Positions 1 to 7,919 of a stretch of 35,749 nucleotides of DNA are shown one piece after another. The DNA is taken from the NCBI GenBank assembly GCA_002344205.1, contig DDSZ01000032.1, positions 312,027 through 347,775 of the forward strand, in the 5' to 3' direction. This stretch comes from Opitutaceae bacterium UBA2377. Lineage in GTDB: Bacteria > Verrucomicrobiota > Verrucomicrobiia > Opitutales > Opitutaceae. How positions within the stretch are numbered: the first letter of the stretch is position 1; each line of letters starts with the position of its first letter. Under the pieces are notes generated by a model. That model was not told the origin of the DNA. It did no database searches and worked only from the letters and a program-made list of their open reading frames with translations. The translations under genes and the position numbers were made by a program.

Positions 1-1722
1 CGCCGGGCCTTTCTCGCCCTGTGGGAAGATCGCCGCGCGGTGGAAGGAGAGCTTACGCTGGGCGCAGCGGACGGCAGTCCGCGCCGGGTCCATGCACATT
101 GGTGGGTCCCGGTGGTTGGAGGCGAAGCCCAATACCACCGCACGCAACTGGCGTTGCTCGACCTTACGCAGATGAAGACGGCCCAGCAGGCACTGGCGGC
201 CGAACGCGAGCGGTTGAGCGTGACGCTCCGGGCGATGGCCGAGGGCGTGGTCACGGTGGACAACGCCGGCGTGGTGCAGTTTATCAACCATTCGGCCTGC
301 GCGCTCATCGGGACGAGCGCAGCGCAGGCGATCGGCCGGCCGTTCGCGGCGCTCTGTCAACTGGTGCATGCGAAGACGGGTGTGCCCGTGCGTCCGCCGG
401 ACACCGGCGCGAGAAACGCGGGGCAGGCCGTCGTCCTGCCGGCCCAGACCCTGCTCATGCGGGCGGACGGAGAATCGCGTCTGGTCGAAGGCCGTTGCGC
501 TCCGATGAAGGGCGAAGACGGCGGCATCATTGGCGCCGTGCTGGTGTTGCACGATGCGACGGAGGAATCGCGGCTGCGGGATGAATTGGAACGGGCTTCG
601 AAGCTGGAGTCCGTGGGCCTGCTGGCCGGCGGCATCGCGCATGATTTCAACAACATCCTGGCGATCATCATGGGCAACCTGACGCTGGCCCTGATGGATG
701 AGAAGGTGAAAGCCACCCCTGCCGCGCGGTGGCTGCACGAGGCGGAGCGCGGGGCGAACCGGGCCCGCGACCTCACGCAGCAACTTCTCACCTTTGCGAA
801 GGGGGGCGAGCCGGTGCGCAGCGCGGTGCAATTGGCCGACCTCGTCAAAGAAGCGGCGGAGTTTGCGCTTCACGGTTCGGCGGTGCGGTGCGAATTCCAG
901 CCGGCCCCCGCGCTTCGGCCCGCCCAAGTGGACAAAGGCCAGATCGGGCAGGTGGTGCAAAACCTCGTGCTCAACGCGGTGCAGGCGATGCCCCGTGGCG
1001 GCGTCGTGCACATCGCGCTGCGCAACGAGACGGTGCCGCCGGGCCCGGCGCAGCCGTTGGCGCCGGGTGACTACCTGCATCTTACGGTGCGGGACAACGG
1101 GCCGGGCATCGCCCCGGCGCTCTTGCCCCGCATCTTCGAGCCTTATTTCACCACCAAGGAAACGGGTGTCGGCCTCGGGCTCGCGACCGTCTATTCGATC
1201 GTAAAGAAACACGCCGGACACGTGACCGTGGAGTCGGTGCCGGGCGGCGGCACGACGTTCCAGATCTGGCTGCCCGCCTCGGCGGCGGCGGTGGAAACAA
1301 AGGCTGTCAGCCAGTCGCCTTTCGAGGAACTTTGCGGTCGCGTGCTGTTTATGGATGACGAGGAGGCGATCCGGCAGATGGCTTCCATCTTGCTTTCGCG
1401 GCTCGGGCTTGAGCCGGTGATGGCGGAAGACGGCAAGGAGGCGGTGCGGGTCTTCGAAGCCGCGCGGACCTCCGGCAGCCCTTTCGACTTGGTGGTGATG
1501 GACCTCACGGTGCCCGGCGGGATGGGTGGCCTCGAGGCGTTGCAACGGATCCGCGCCATCGATCCGCAGGTGCGTGCGATCGTGTCGAGCGGCTATTCGA
1601 GCGATCCGGTGATGGCCGATCACCGGGCGCATGGTTTCGACGGCATGGTGGCAAAGCCCTACCGGATTTCAGACCTCGCCAAGACGCTCCGCGAGGTGCT
1701 TGGGCAACGAACCGGAGGTTGA
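1..1722 (+). CDS. Hybrid sensor histidine kinase with PAS and receiver domains (5' partial)
   Basis: The reading frame is open from the first base, so the start lies upstream of the window. A PAS-like domain runs from about nt 210 to 560 (motif MAEGVVTVDN). A short linker leads to a HisKA domain whose phospho-acceptor His is in GGIAHDFNNIL (codon 640-642), the NtrB-like form of the H-box. The ATPase domain shows the N-box (QNLVLNAVQAM), G1 (DNGPGI), F-box (IFEPYFTTK) and G2 (GVGLGL). A C-terminal receiver domain follows, with the acidic pair DDEE, phospho-acceptor Asp at codon 1501-1503 (VVMDLTVPGG) and conserved Lys in AKPYR. Such proteins autophosphorylate on His and pass the phosphate to their own receiver. 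The signal sensed cannot be told because the N terminus is missing. No output regulator is next to it in this window. Confidence 0.93.
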   Translation, partial: RRAFLALWEDRRAVEGELTLGAADGSPRRVHAHWWVPVVGGEAQYHRTQLALLDLTQMKTAQQALAAERERLSVTLRAMAEGVVTVDNAGVVQFINHSACALIGTSAAQAIGRPFAALCQLVHAKTGVPVRPPDTGARNAGQAVVLPAQTLLMRADGESRLVEGRCAPMKGEDGGIIGAVLVLHDATEESRLRDELERASKLESVGLLAGGIAHDFNNILAIIMGNLTLALMDEKVKATPAARWLHEAERGANRARDLTQQLLTFAKGGEPVRSAVQLADLVKEAAEFALHGSAVRCEFQPAPALRPAQVDKGQIGQVVQNLVLNAVQAMPRGGVVHIALRNETVPPGPAQPLAPGDYLHLTVRDNGPGIAPALLPRIFEPYFTTKETGVGLGLATVYSIVKKHAGHVTVESVPGGGTTFQIWLPASAAAVETKAVSQSPFEELCGRVLFMDDEEAIRQMASILLSRLGLEPVMAEDGKEAVRVFEAARTSGSPFDLVVMDLTVPGGMGGLEALQRIRAIDPQVRAIVSSGYSSDPVMADHRAHGFDGMVAKPYRISDLAKTLREVLGQRTGG

Positions 1723-1724
1723 GA

Positions 1725-1754
1725 CCGCCAGCCGTTTCGCGGCGGCAGGGTTTT
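1725..1754 (+). terminator. Possible weak terminator after the histidine kinase
   Basis: Just after the kinase stop, CCGCC (1725-1729) can pair with GGCGG (1741-1745), followed by CAGGG and four T residues. The stem is short and the U-tract weak, so this is a tentative call. Confidence 0.3.
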
Positions 1755-1816
1755 ACAGATTCTTGGCGCACGGGAAGTCGGAAACCGATTGCCTCCACCG
1801 CTGTCTGTGCGAGCTT

Positions 1817-2221
1817 ATGAACATGAAATTTCGCAAAACCCTCGTTCGTTTGCTGGCCGGTTCCCTCCTGATGGCTTCGGTGGCCCTGCATACCGGTTGC
1901 GTGGTGGTGGCGGCCGGAGCCGCGGGCGCCGGGGCGGTGGCCTACATTCGCGGCGAGTTGGAAACGACCCTCGAAGGCAGTTTGGACAGTGTGCACCGGG
2001 CTTCCGGGCGGGCGATCAGCCAGTTGGAGTTCGTCAAGATCAGCGACCGCAAGGATGCGCTTTCGGCCAACCTCGTGGCCCGCACCGCCCAGGACAAGAA
2101 GATCGACATCGTGCTGACCAAGACCGGCGACAACCTGACGAAGGTGCAGATCCGCGTGGGGGTCTTTGGCGACGAGGAGCTGTCGCGGGCGTTGCTCGAC
2201 AAGATCAAGGGCAACCTCTGA
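1817..2221 (+). CDS. DUF3568-like small lipoprotein
   Basis: A 134-residue protein. The ATG at 1817 (or 1823) was chosen because it begins directly with a lipoprotein signal: basic MNMKFRK, a hydrophobic core, and lipobox LHTGC. After the Cys comes a Gly/Ala-rich stretch (VVVAAGAAGAGAVAYI) and then RGELE, followed by an alpha/beta domain of about 90 residues. This arrangement matches what I know of the DUF3568 family of small lipoproteins, found widely in Gram-negative and PVC bacteria, whose function is unknown. It should be anchored in the periplasmic leaflet of a membrane. It lies about 95 bp after the kinase and 77 bp before the helicase, and may be transcribed on its own. Confidence 0.8.
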   Translation: MNMKFRKTLVRLLAGSLLMASVALHTGCVVVAAGAAGAGAVAYIRGELETTLEGSLDSVHRASGRAISQLEFVKISDRKDALSANLVARTAQDKKIDIVLTKTGDNLTKVQIRVGVFGDEELSRALLDKIKGNL

Positions 2222-2262
2222 GCGCGGCCGGGGGCCTCCGGTCTTCCGGATTGCAATGTCGG

Positions 2263-2288
2263 GTAAATCGGCGACGCTGCCGGTTTAC
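2263..2288 (+). promoter_or_regulatory. Hairpin in the putative 5' leader of the helicase gene
   Basis: GTAAATCGGC (2263-2272) and GCCGGTTTAC (2279-2288) form a 10-bp stem with one G-U pair and a 6-nt loop, ending 10 nt before the helicase ATG. It is not followed by a T-run, so it does not look like a terminator of the lipoprotein gene. It could hide the ribosome-binding region. Function is inferred. Confidence 0.4.
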
Positions 2289-2298
2289 TCACTTACTC

Positions 2299-3873
2299 AT
2301 GTTCCGAAAGCTCATCGCGAAGTTGCGCGGCTCACTGTCGTCCAAATCTGAAAACAAGCCGGCCGCAAGTCCGGTCAAATCCCACGGCAAAGCCTCGGCC
2401 CGTCCCGAGCGGGCCGCCGAGCGCGGACCCAAGCCCCAAGGTCAAGGCCAGCAACAGAGCCGGCCGCGGGAAGGCCAGCCCCGGCGCGAGGAACGGAGCC
2501 CCCGTGGTGAACGCGATGGCGGCCGTGGTCGGCGCGGCGGGCTGTCGCGCTCGGGTGGCGGTCCCCGGGCGGAGCGAGAGCGCCCGATGGTGGACAAGAC
2601 TTTTGACCATCCGCGGACGGCGGACATCAAGCCTGCGGTGCCGGTGGACATCCCGAAGATGGATACCGAGTTCTCCAAGCTCGGGCTGTCCGATGCGCTC
2701 GCGTTTGCGGTGCAGGAGATGGGTTACACGGTGCCCACGCCGATCCAGGCGCAGGCCATTCCGGTGGTGCTGAAGGGCGGAGATGTCATCGGCTCGGCGC
2801 AGACGGGGACGGGTAAGACCGCCGCGTTCGCGCTGCCCATCATCCAGCGTCTCGCCGGGCACGGCAAGCTGCGCTGCCTCATCCTTGAGCCCACGCGCGA
2901 ACTCGCTCTCCAGGTGGAGGAAGCTTTCCAGAAATACGCCAAATTTACCGACCTGCGCGTCACCATCGTTTACGGCGGCGTGGGCTATGGCAAGCAGGTG
3001 GACGACCTGCGCCGCGGCGTGGACATTCTCGCCGCGACCCCGGGCCGGTTGCTCGACCATTTGGAGCAGGGCAACTGCTCGCTGAAGGACGTGGACATCC
3101 TCGTGCTCGACGAGGTGGACCGCATGCTCGACATGGGTTTTCTGCCCGATGTGCGCCGCATCGTGAATCAAACACCGAAAGGCCGGCAGACGCTCTTCTT
3201 CACCGCCACGCTGCCGCCGGAGATCGCCCAGCTCGCCAGTTGGGCGTTGCGCGACCCGGTGAAGGTTGAGATCGGCCGCGTGCGTTCGCCGGCCGAGACG
3301 GTGTCGCACGCCTTTTACCCCGTGGTGGCATCGCAGAAATTCGAGCTGCTGCAGCTCCTGCTGGAGCGCACCGAATTCAAGAGCGTGCTCATCTTCACCC
3401 GCACGCGCATGGGGGCCGACCGCATCGCCCGCAAGCTGCAGAGCACCGGCCACACCGTGGGCGTGATGCACTCCGACCGCAGCCAGCGCGAGCGCATCGA
3501 GGCGCTCGACGGCTTCAAGTCCGGTAAATTCGAGGTGCTGGTGGCGACCGACATCGCCGCGCGCGGTCTCGATATCGCCGGCGTCTCGCACGTCATCAAC
3601 TACGACGTGCCGGAGAATGCCGAGGACTACGTGCATCGCATCGGTCGCACCGGCCGGGCGCAGACGACCGGGGATGCTTTTACCCTCGTTACCGAGGAAG
3701 ATGTCCGCGATGCGCGCAGCATCGAACGCTACATGGGCGTCGGGGTGGAGCGGAAGAAACTCGAAGGTTTCCCCTACATCTACTCCGCGCTCTTTGATGA
3801 CAAGGCGTTGGCCGAGACCGCCGCCGTGGCGGCCAAGCCCGTCAGCCGGCTGCACCGCGGTGCCCGGCGGTAA
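2299..3873 (+). CDS. DEAD-box-family ATP-dependent RNA helicase (RhlE-like)
   Basis: A 524-residue protein; the ATG at 2299 gives the N terminus MFRKLIAKLRG. The first ~110 residues are a low-complexity basic extension rich in Arg, Gly, Pro and Gln, likely RNA-binding and disordered. The helicase core carries the Q motif (GYTVPTPIQ), motif I AQTGTGKT (167-174), Ia PTRELALQ, Ib TPGR, motif II DEVD (271-274), motif III TAT, motif V ATDIAARGLDI and motif VI HRIGRTGR (446-453). The usual DEAD in motif II is DEVD here and the usual SAT in motif III is TAT. Both substitutions keep the Walker B Asp-Glu, so activity is expected. Role: cytoplasmic RNA duplex unwinding, as in ribosome assembly or RNA decay. 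The Arg/Gly extension is at the N terminus, whereas many RhlE proteins carry theirs at the C terminus. Confidence 0.95.
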   Translation: MFRKLIAKLRGSLSSKSENKPAASPVKSHGKASARPERAAERGPKPQGQGQQQSRPREGQPRREERSPRGERDGGRGRRGGLSRSGGGPRAERERPMVDKTFDHPRTADIKPAVPVDIPKMDTEFSKLGLSDALAFAVQEMGYTVPTPIQAQAIPVVLKGGDVIGSAQTGTGKTAAFALPIIQRLAGHGKLRCLILEPTRELALQVEEAFQKYAKFTDLRVTIVYGGVGYGKQVDDLRRGVDILAATPGRLLDHLEQGNCSLKDVDILVLDEVDRMLDMGFLPDVRRIVNQTPKGRQTLFFTATLPPEIAQLASWALRDPVKVEIGRVRSPAETVSHAFYPVVASQKFELLQLLLERTEFKSVLIFTRTRMGADRIARKLQSTGHTVGVMHSDRSQRERIEALDGFKSGKFEVLVATDIAARGLDIAGVSHVINYDVPENAEDYVHRIGRTGRAQTTGDAFTLVTEEDVRDARSIERYMGVGVERKKLEGFPYIYSALFDDKALAETAAVAAKPVSRLHRGARR

Positions 3874-4039
3874 AATCTTCCGGAATTCCGCGCAACTGGC
3901 CGGGGGCATGGCACGGGGACTGCTGAGTCTGGTGCCATCGTCATGATGCCGCCGAACCGGCGGCACCGGGCGGTCTTTCTTGGTGATTTGTAGTTCCCGC
4001 CCGCCGGTCATGCCGGCGGGCGGCCTGCTTTTGCCGGTC
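3874..4039. terminator. Intergenic region with hairpins between convergent genes
   Basis: This 166-bp gap separates two convergent genes. It holds three inverted repeats: ATGGCAC/GTGCCAT (3908-3914 and 3932-3938); GCCGCCG/CGGCGGC (3948-3954 and 3958-3964, loop AAC) followed at about 3974 by TCTTTCTT; and a perfect 11-bp stem CCGCCCGCCGG/CCGGCGGGCGG (3997-4007 and 4013-4023) followed by CCTGCTTTT. The last is the best terminator candidate for the helicase transcript. The U-tract is short. No tract is evident on the other strand. Confidence 0.5.
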
Positions 4040-4900
4040 TCAGGCGCCGCTGCGGCGGTAGGCGGCGGGAGGCACGCCGGTGTGGCGGCGGAAAACCCGG
4101 CCGAGGTAGTTGGCATTGGGGAAACCGCACTGGGTCGCGATATGCTTGAGCGGCAGCTTGGTGCTGCGCAGCAGCCGGGCGGCTTCCTTGACCCGTTGTT
4201 CGATCAACCAGGCGGCGGGCGCCAAGCCCGTATGTTGGGCAAACAGGCGGCTGAAATGGTAGCGTGAGAGACCGGCCTCGTGCGCGAGGTCGTCCACGGT
4301 CAGTGGCCGGGCCAGATGGCTGGCGGCAAAACGGCGGGCTTTGTCGAGGCCGGGGCGCAAGAGCTGTGCCGGATGGGTGTGGCGCGCTTCGGCGGCGAGC
4401 GCCATCACGAGTTCGTAGGCCAGCCCCGAGGCGGTGAAGGCGTCGGTCACCTCGCGCCGCAGCGCACGACCGACGATGCGGGCGGCGCAGGCGACGGCGG
4501 GTGAGTCGGGCGCGAGGTTGGCGAGCGGGCCGAGCCGCGTCTCGATGGATTGCCAGAGACGCAAGATCTCGCGGCCGTGCAGACACACGTAAAAGAATTC
4601 CCATCCGCCACTGTCTTCGGGCAGCCAATAGCGGTTGTCGTCGGGGAAGTGCAGCAGCATCGCATGTCCGGGGCCGACATCGAACTCCCGTGCCTGCACC
4701 CGCAGCCGCCCGCGCCCCGCGAGGGTGTATTGCAGGAGCGCAAACTCAGCCCGGCCGCGGCGCAGCCCATGCCAGTCGTAGCCAGGGGTGGCTTCGCGCG
4801 CGTGGCCGATGCTGCCCAACATGGCACGCAGCGGCAGGGCGCGCTCGGGAAAAAGCAGGGAAGTTTCGCCGTAGGGCAGGGTTTGGAGAGTGCTCAGCAC
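4040..4900 (-). CDS. AraC-family transcriptional regulator
   Basis: The C-terminal ~100 residues are a typical AraC double helix-turn-helix domain: first HTH LTVDDLAHEAGLSRYHFSR, second HTH LKHIATQCGFPNANYLGRVF, ending HTGVPPAAYRR. The N-terminal ~170 residues look like a cupin ligand-binding domain (GRGRLRVQAREFDVGPGHAML). The gene is divergent from a GH4 glycosidase 84 bp away, the arrangement of melR and melA in enterobacteria, so it probably activates that gene in response to a sugar. The start is uncertain: GTG at 4900 (VLSTLQTLPYGE) avoids a hydrophobic, Cys-rich extension produced by the ATG at 4936, but neither has a good ribosome-binding site. It converges with the helicase gene. Confidence 0.88.
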   Translation of the reverse strand: MLSTLQTLPYGETSLLFPERALPLRAMLGSIGHAREATPGYDWHGLRRGRAEFALLQYTLAGRGRLRVQAREFDVGPGHAMLLHFPDDNRYWLPEDSGGWEFFYVCLHGREILRLWQSIETRLGPLANLAPDSPAVACAARIVGRALRREVTDAFTASGLAYELVMALAAEARHTHPAQLLRPGLDKARRFAASHLARPLTVDDLAHEAGLSRYHFSRLFAQHTGLAPAAWLIEQRVKEAARLLRSTKLPLKHIATQCGFPNANYLGRVFRRHTGVPPAAYRRSGA

Positions 4901-4928
4901 AAAAAGACAGAAATTAGCACAAGCTGAC
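4896..4928. promoter_or_regulatory. Direct-repeat candidate AraC operator
   Basis: AGCACAAnnnGAC occurs at 4896-4908 and again at 4916-4928, a start-to-start spacing of 20 bp. Tandem half-sites spaced by about two helical turns are the usual binding pattern of AraC-family activators. The pair lies 56-88 bp upstream of the GH4 start codon, a reasonable place to touch RNA polymerase. It also overlaps the proposed regulator start, allowing autoregulation. A possible -10 (TATGCT, 4954-4959) has no good -35, as expected of an activator-dependent promoter. Confidence 0.5.
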
Positions 4929-4983
4929 CATAGCAAGGGGAGAATGGATTTCGTATGCTGCGCACGATCTTACCCTTCATCCC

Positions 4984-6450
4984 ATGCCCATTAAAATTGC
5001 CTTCATCGGAGCCGGCTCGATCGGCTTCACGCGTCGCCTCGTCGCCGATCTCCTGGCCGTGCCGGAGTTCGCCAATGTCGAGTTTGCGTTCACCGACATC
5101 AACGCCCGCAACCTCAACATGGTGGCCGAAATCTGCCGGCGCGACATCGCGGCCAACAACCTGCAGACCAAGATCACGCCCACGACCAGCCGCCGCGCCG
5201 CGCTCAAGGGCGCGAACTACGTCTTCTGTGTCGTGCGCATCGGCGGGCTCGAGGCCTTCGTGCACGACATCGAGATTCCGCTGAAATACGGCGTGGACCA
5301 GTGCGTGGGTGACACCCTCTGCGCCGGCGGCATCATGTATGCCCAGCGCGGCATCGCGGCCATGCTGGACTTCTGCCGCGACATCCGCGAGGTGGCGGCG
5401 CCGGACTGCCTGCTGCTCAACTATGCGAATCCGATGGCCATGCTCACGTGGGCGGCCAACCAATACGGCGGTGTCCGCTGCGTCGGGCTCTGCCACGGCG
5501 TGCAGCACGGTCATTTCCAGATCGCGCAGGTGCTGGGCCTCAAGAAACAGGACGTGGACATCATCTGCGCCGGCATCAACCACCAGACTTGGTATGTCTC
5601 CGTCAAAGCCAAGGGGCGTGACCGCACCAAGGACCTGCTGGCGGCCTTCGAGAAACATCCGGAGTATGCCAAGACCGAGAAGGTGCGCATCGATGTTCTC
5701 CGGCGCTTCGGCTACTACTCGACCGAGAGCAACGGTCACCTCAGCGAATACGTGCCGTGGTATCGCAAGCGGCCCGATGAGATCAAACGCTGGATCGACA
5801 TGGGCAGTTGGATCAACGGCGAGACCGGCGGCTACCTGCGCGTGGTCACCGAGGGCCGCAACTGGTTCCGCGCCGAGTTCGGCCGCGGCAAGCGGCCCGA
5901 GCCCCTCAAGTATGGCGCGGAAAACCGCAGCGAGGAGCACGGCAGCTACATCCTCGAGGGCTTCGAGACCGGGCGGATTTACCGCGGACACTTCAACCTC
6001 GTGAACAAGTCCACCATCACCAACCTGCCGCCCGACGCCATCGTCGAGGCCCCGGGTTACGTGGACCGCTACGGCTTCAACACGCCGAGCGTCGGCGATC
6101 TGCCGCTGGGCTGCGCCGCGGTGTGCAACGCCAGCATCTCCGTGCAGCGCCTTGGGGTGGAAGCCGCCGTCCACGGCGACGACGAGCTGCTGCGCCAGGC
6201 CTTCCTGATGGATCCGCTGGTCGGCGCGGTGTGCAATCCGCCCGAGGTCTGGCAGATGGTGGACGAGTTCCTCGTCGCACACGCCCCGTGGCTGCCGCAA
6301 TACCGCCGCTCCACGGCCAAGGCCAAGGCGCGGCTGGCAAAAGGGCCGCACATCAAGACCAAGGCCTATCGGGGCGCCGCGCGCCTCAAAACGCGCTCGA
6401 TGGCCGAACTCCAGCGGCTGGAGAAGCAGAACCCGCGCGCCGGTCATTGA
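4984..6450 (+). CDS. Glycoside hydrolase family 4, probable alpha-galactosidase or alpha-glucosidase (MelA-like)
   Basis: A 488-residue protein, usual for GH4. The N terminus is a Rossmann NAD-binding site (GAGSIG, 9-14). The metal-binding Cys and His of the family are visible as C170 in LCHGVQ and H200 in GINHQTWY, and a MelA-like STESNGHLSEYVPWY block follows. GH4 enzymes cleave glycosides by an oxidation-elimination-reduction route that needs NAD and a divalent metal. The CHG form of the motif is that of the alpha-galactosidase/alpha-glucosidase branch, not the CN-P form of 6-phospho-glycosidases, so a non-phosphorylated substrate is likely. There is no signal peptide, so it acts in the cytoplasm. 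It is divergent from an AraC-type regulator. Exact sugar specificity cannot be read from sequence alone. Confidence 0.9.
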   Translation: MPIKIAFIGAGSIGFTRRLVADLLAVPEFANVEFAFTDINARNLNMVAEICRRDIAANNLQTKITPTTSRRAALKGANYVFCVVRIGGLEAFVHDIEIPLKYGVDQCVGDTLCAGGIMYAQRGIAAMLDFCRDIREVAAPDCLLLNYANPMAMLTWAANQYGGVRCVGLCHGVQHGHFQIAQVLGLKKQDVDIICAGINHQTWYVSVKAKGRDRTKDLLAAFEKHPEYAKTEKVRIDVLRRFGYYSTESNGHLSEYVPWYRKRPDEIKRWIDMGSWINGETGGYLRVVTEGRNWFRAEFGRGKRPEPLKYGAENRSEEHGSYILEGFETGRIYRGHFNLVNKSTITNLPPDAIVEAPGYVDRYGFNTPSVGDLPLGCAAVCNASISVQRLGVEAAVHGDDELLRQAFLMDPLVGAVCNPPEVWQMVDEFLVAHAPWLPQYRRSTAKAKARLAKGPHIKTKAYRGAARLKTRSMAELQRLEKQNPRAGH

Positions 6451-6486
6451 GGCGGCGGTGACGTTTGGGTGACGATAGGCTTCGGT

Positions 6487-6524
6487 GCTTGATTCATATT
6501 CCCTCTAAGGAATATGAATCAAGC
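6487..6524. promoter_or_regulatory. Perfect palindrome over the arsR start: candidate ArsR operator
   Basis: GCTTGATTCATATTCC (6487-6502) is repeated exactly as its reverse complement at 6509-6524, with the 6-bp spacer CTCTAA. The TTCATAT...ATATGAA core resembles operators of ArsR/SmtB repressors. A plausible sigma70 promoter lies inside it: -35 TTGATT (6489-6494) and -10 TATGAA (6513-6518), 18 bp apart. A repressor bound here would block RNA polymerase directly. Confidence 0.7.
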
Positions 6525-6879
6525 CATGGAACTGGTCCGGATCTACGAATGCCTGTGTGAACCGACGCGGTTGCGGCTGCTCCACGTGCTGGCGGCGGGG
6601 CCGTTGTGCGTGTGTCATTTCCAAGCCGTCATGCGTGAGCCGCAGGTAAAGATTTCCAAACACCTCGGCTATCTGCGCACGCGCGGGCTGGTCGAGTGCG
6701 AACGCGAGGGCAACTGGATGATCTACCGGCTCCCGGCCAAACCCTCGCGTGAGCTGCGGAGCAACCTTGCCTGCCTGCAGGATTGCGTGCGCGAAAACCC
6801 GGTGTTCCGCCGCGACCGGGCGCGGCTGGCGAAACTCGCACCCCGGCTGGCGCAGACCGGCCCTGCCTGCTGCCCCTGA
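6514..6879 (+). CDS. arsR: ArsR-family arsenic-responsive repressor
   Basis: A 121-residue winged-helix protein. The recognition helix region is [19 protein letters not shown] and the wing is [11 protein letters not shown]. The usual ArsR metalloid motif ELCVCDL appears here as PLCVCHF (C32, C34), without the third Cys of the E. coli type. Extra cysteines at C13 and C15 ([10 protein letters not shown]), C62, C87, C91 and a terminal C119-C120 pair could supply ligands. The protein should bind DNA without arsenite and leave it when arsenite binds. It leads an operon with GAPDH and ArsJ, which supports the assignment. Two starts are possible: ATG 6514, inside the palindrome with AAGGA only 2 nt upstream, or ATG 6526 just after the palindrome. 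The second would be nearly leaderless if the proposed promoter is used. Confidence 0.9.
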   Translation: MNQAMELVRIYECLCEPTRLRLLHVLAAGPLCVCHFQAVMREPQVKISKHLGYLRTRGLVECEREGNWMIYRLPAKPSRELRSNLACLQDCVRENPVFRRDRARLAKLAPRLAQTGPACCP

Positions 6880-6890
6880 TTTTTACCGCC

Positions 6891-7913
6891 ATGAAACCTG
6901 TTCGCATCGCCATCAACGGATTCGGCCGCATCGGGCGGCTGGTCTATCGCGCCGCTTGGAACCGTCCGGAATTCGACTGGGTGCTGGTCAACGATCCCAA
7001 GGCCGATGCCGCCACCTGTGCGCATCTGCTTAACTTTGACTCCGTGCAGGGTCGTTGGGGCGAGACGGCAACCGCGATGGCTGACGGCACGGCCTTTCAA
7101 GTCGGCGACCGGCGGGTGGCGGTGAGCGACGGCGTGAAGCCGGCGGAGGTGGCCTGGGCGGCCCACAGCGTTGACGTGGTATTGGAGTGTTCGGGCAAAT
7201 TTCGCACGGCGGCGGCGCTTGCGGCGTATTTCGAGCGCGGAGTGAAGAAGGTGATCGTGGCCGCGCCGGTAAAGGACGGCGGTGCGCAGAACATCGTGAT
7301 GGGTGTGAATGACGGGCTTTATGAGCCGGCGCGGCATCACCTGCTCACGGCGGCGAGTTGCACGACCAATTGCCTGGCCCCGGTGGTGAAGGTTATCCAC
7401 GAGGGGCTCGGTATCGAGCACGGGGCGATCACCACGGTGCATGACGCCACCAACACGCAGACCATCGTGGATGCGCCGCACAAGGACCTGCGCCGCGCGC
7501 GGGCGGCCGGGCTCTCGCTCATCCCCACCACGACGGGTTCCGCGACCGCCATCGGGCTGATCTATCCCGAGTTGCAGGGCCGGCTCAACGGCCATGCGGT
7601 CCGCGTGCCGCTGCTCACCGGTTCGCTGACCGACTGCGTGTTTCAGGTGAAGCGGGACACGACCGTCGCGGAGGTGAATGCCCTGTTGCGGGCCGCCAGC
7701 GAAACCGCACCGCTCCACGGCATCCTCGGCTACGAGGAACGGCCGCTCGTCTCCATTGATTTCAAGGGCAACCCCGCCTCGGCCACGATCGACGCGCTCT
7801 CGACGATGGTGGTGAATCGCCGGTTGGTGAAGCTCTACGCCTGGTATGACAACGAGTGGGGCTACGCCAACCGCATGGCGGAGCTGGCCCGGAAAGTCGC
7901 CGTCGCGCTCTGA
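6891..7913 (+). CDS. Arsenic-operon glyceraldehyde-3-phosphate dehydrogenase
   Basis: A 340-residue protein of normal GAPDH length. It has the NAD site INGFGRIGR, catalytic Cys C157 in SCTTNCLAP, the THDATNTQ-like block ([17 protein letters not shown]) and the C-terminal [11 protein letters not shown]. It lies 11 bp after arsR and 6 bp before arsJ. The [22 protein letters not shown] segment is, to my knowledge, typical of GAPDHs encoded beside arsJ. In that pathway the enzyme uses arsenate in place of phosphate to make 1-arseno-3-phosphoglycerate, an unstable compound that ArsJ then exports. It is therefore probably a detoxification paralogue rather than the glycolytic copy. Sequence alone does not prove a preference for arsenate. 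Confidence 0.93.
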   Translation: MKPVRIAINGFGRIGRLVYRAAWNRPEFDWVLVNDPKADAATCAHLLNFDSVQGRWGETATAMADGTAFQVGDRRVAVSDGVKPAEVAWAAHSVDVVLECSGKFRTAAALAAYFERGVKKVIVAAPVKDGGAQNIVMGVNDGLYEPARHHLLTAASCTTNCLAPVVKVIHEGLGIEHGAITTVHDATNTQTIVDAPHKDLRRARAAGLSLIPTTTGSATAIGLIYPELQGRLNGHAVRVPLLTGSLTDCVFQVKRDTTVAEVNALLRAASETAPLHGILGYEERPLVSIDFKGNPASATIDALSTMVVNRRLVKLYAWYDNEWGYANRMAELARKVAVAL

Positions 7914-7919
7914 TCTGCC

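Noticed and set aside
2332..4116. A 594-codon minus-strand frame across the helicase gene
   Set aside because: The plus strand encodes a complete helicase with all motifs. The antisense frame has no domain and is a codon-usage shadow.
4894..6447. A 517-codon minus-strand frame across the GH4 gene
   Set aside because: It is antisense to a full GH4 enzyme with intact NAD and metal sites and has His/Ala/Val-rich filler sequence.
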